Assembly: GCA_023254015.1 (NCBI GenBank)
Contig: JALQYS010000259.1
Coordinates: 1 to 6,673 of the forward strand
Length of the DNA stretch: 6,673 nucleotides
Origin: Paracoccaceae bacterium
GTDB lineage: Bacteria > Pseudomonadota > Alphaproteobacteria > Rhodobacterales > Rhodobacteraceae
Direction of reading: 5' to 3'
Part shown: piece after piece, positions 5,643 through 6,673 of the stretch
How the letters are laid out: each line of letters begins with the position of its first letter
Position numbering within the stretch: position 1 is the stretch's first letter
The notes under the pieces: model-generated
Database searches by the model: none
Seen by the model: the letters and a program-made list of their open reading frames with translations, nothing else
Told to the model about the DNA's origin: nothing
Position numbers and translations under genes: made by a program

Positions 5643-6314
5643 TTACTCGGCCCAGTGAACGGTTGCACCGGGAAGCACGGCAAGAACCGGCGCGTCAAGG
5701 GGGGACAGCCTATTGGCCTGCAAAAGCACCGCTTTCTTTTCGGCGCCGGTGATAAGCAGGTGCAGATGCCTTGCGGCCCGAAGGACCGGCGCGGTCAGGG
5801 TCAGGCGCGGTTCTGCGGCAGCCGTGGCCCACATCGGCAAAAGCGGCGGCGCGTCAGGCGACAGCGCCTCGGCCAGACGGTCGGCGCCGGGAAAGAGGCT
5901 GGCGGTATGCAGGTCCGCCCCCATGCCCAGAAGGCAGACCGTCAGGGGCAGATGCGGCACAAGCCCCTGTTCCAGCCTTGTCAGGGCCGCATCGGGGCTG
6001 TCCACCCCAGGCAGATACATCGGGATCAGCCGGGCCGCAGCCGCCGGGCCTTGCAACAGCCTTTCGCGCACCAACCGGGTGTTCGACCGCGGGCTGCCCT
6101 CGTCGACCCAGCGCTCATCATTCAGGACGACCGACACCCGCGTCCAATCCAGATCGGCCTGCGCCAAGAGATCGAACACCGGCCCTGGCGTGGTGCCGCC
6201 CGGGACCGACAGGGTTACCGGCCCGCGTGTCAGACCGTCGCGCAATTCGGCTGCCATCTGCGAGGCAAGCCCCGCAGCCAGGGCCTCGCGCGAGGGGTAT
6301 TCGACCAGTCTCAT
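5643..6314 (-). CDS. pgl: 6-phosphogluconolactonase (DevB/SOL type)
   Basis: Pgl hydrolyses 6-phosphogluconolactone, the product of Zwf, to 6-phosphogluconate. The 223-residue length is normal for the SOL/DevB type. Family motifs in order are LSVPGGTTPGPVFDLL (residues 35-50), NDERWV (65-70) with SN at 77-78, GMGADLHTASLFPG (130-143) carrying the catalytic His136, and ITGAEKK (188-194). The position before that histidine is Leu rather than the more common Gly of GxDGHTASLFP; the rest of the motif is intact. The ATG at 6314 overlaps the zwf stop codon as ATGA, and no clear Shine-Dalgarno sequence precedes it, which suggests coupled reinitiation after zwf translation. Confidence 0.96.
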   Translation of the reverse strand: MRLVEYPSREALAAGLASQMAAELRDGLTRGPVTLSVPGGTTPGPVFDLLAQADLDWTRVSVVLNDERWVDEGSPRSNTRLVRERLLQGPAAAARLIPMYLPGVDSPDAALTRLEQGLVPHLPLTVCLLGMGADLHTASLFPGADRLAEALSPDAPPLLPMWATAAAEPRLTLTAPVLRAARHLHLLITGAEKKAVLLQANRLSPLDAPVLAVLPGATVHWAE

Positions 6315-6673
6315 TCGCGGATATCGCGCCAGCGCCGGCCGTCGCGGTGCAAGAGCATCAGGGCATCCTCGGGCCCGGACGAGCCCGGGTCATAGGGCTG
6401 CGGCGGTTCGCCCCGGGCTTCCCAGCCTGCGATGATCGGATCGGCCCAGGCCCAGGCGGCCTCTACCTCGTCGCCCCGCATGAACAGCGTCTGATTGCCC
6501 CGGATCACATCCATGATCAGCCGCTCATAGGCGTCAGGCACATCGTTCAGATCGGCGCCCACGGTTTCGGCAAAGCTCATGTCCAGGGGCACCTGCATCA
6601 GACGCATGCCGCCCGGCCCCGGTTCCTTGATCATCACCATCAGGTTCATGCCCTCATTCGGCTGCAACCGGAT
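6311..6673 (-). CDS. zwf: Glucose-6-phosphate 1-dehydrogenase, C-terminal fragment (cut by the window edge)
   Basis: The last 120 codons are visible and the frame stays open to the right edge, so the gene is complete only outside the window. Zwf oxidises glucose-6-phosphate with NAD(P)+ to 6-phosphogluconolactone. The visible part matches the end of E. coli Zwf: IRLQPNEGMN at the edge, the PDAYERLIMDVIRGNQTLF segment (PDAYERL just before 6518), RGDEVEAAWAWADPI, and PYDPGSSGPEDA near the C-terminus. The nucleotide-binding GxxGDLA and the RIDHYLGKE active-site segments would lie upstream and cannot be checked. It is the first visible gene of the operon and its stop codon overlaps the pgl start. 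Confidence 0.97.
   Translation of the reverse strand: MRLQPNEGMNLMVMIKEPGPGGMRLMQVPLDMSFAETVGADLNDVPDAYERLIMDVIRGNQTLFMRGDEVEAAWAWADPIIAGWEARGEPPQPYDPGSSGPEDALMLLHRDGRRWRDIRE

Noticed and set aside
4135..5658. A 507-codon + strand open frame opposite pgi
   Set aside because: It is an antisense shadow of a certain pgi gene, with no domain features and no ribosome-binding site.
5475..6395. A 306-codon + strand open frame opposite pgl and the ends of pgi and zwf
   Set aside because: It is Arg/Gln-rich antisense translation of three recognised genes.

Overview
The window is ordinary chromosomal DNA of a GC-rich alphaproteobacterium, most likely a member of the Rhodobacterales (Rhodobacter/Paracoccus-type family). 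The basis is the strong G/C third-position bias, the gene order zwf-pgl-pgi, the style of the FAS1 and CHAP exported proteins, and a RACE-type corrinoid activator. All of this is protein-level recognition; no database search was possible.

Left part (1-2425), + strand. The 3' portion of a gene for a reductive activator of corrinoid-dependent enzymes (RACE/RACO family, ASKHA ATPase fold) enters from the left edge and stops at 1702. After 112 bases carrying inverted repeats and an ECF-sigma-like promoter comes a small exported fasciclin (FAS1) protein, closed by a good stem-loop terminator.

Middle (2426-3592). A tRNA-Gly(CCC) with its own sigma70-type promoter and encoded CCA is followed by a minus-strand gene for an exported CHAP-domain (cysteine peptidase/amidase fold) protein. 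The minus-strand gene ends in an intrinsic terminator that stops its transcription from running antisense into the tRNA. A 182-base divergent intergenic region separates the CHAP gene from a RidA-family enamine/imine deaminase-like gene on the + strand.

Right part (3593-6673). The RidA-like gene converges on the minus-strand operon zwf-pgl-pgi, and a strong bidirectional terminator with an additional 21-base palindrome lies between them. zwf is cut by the right edge. zwf and pgl overlap as ATGA, and pgl and pgi are 20 bases apart. The three enzymes interconvert fructose-6-P and glucose-6-P (Pgi) and oxidise glucose-6-P to 6-phosphogluconate (Zwf, Pgl), feeding the Entner-Doudoroff and oxidative pentose phosphate routes.

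I found no mobile element, CRISPR array, toxin-antitoxin module or defence system, and nothing that amounts to a new system. The points most worth a second look are the activator's unknown corrinoid partner, the ECF-like promoter with a 5' leader hairpin before the FAS1 gene, the CHAP protein with a highly charged helical linker, and the palindromes between convergent or divergent genes.
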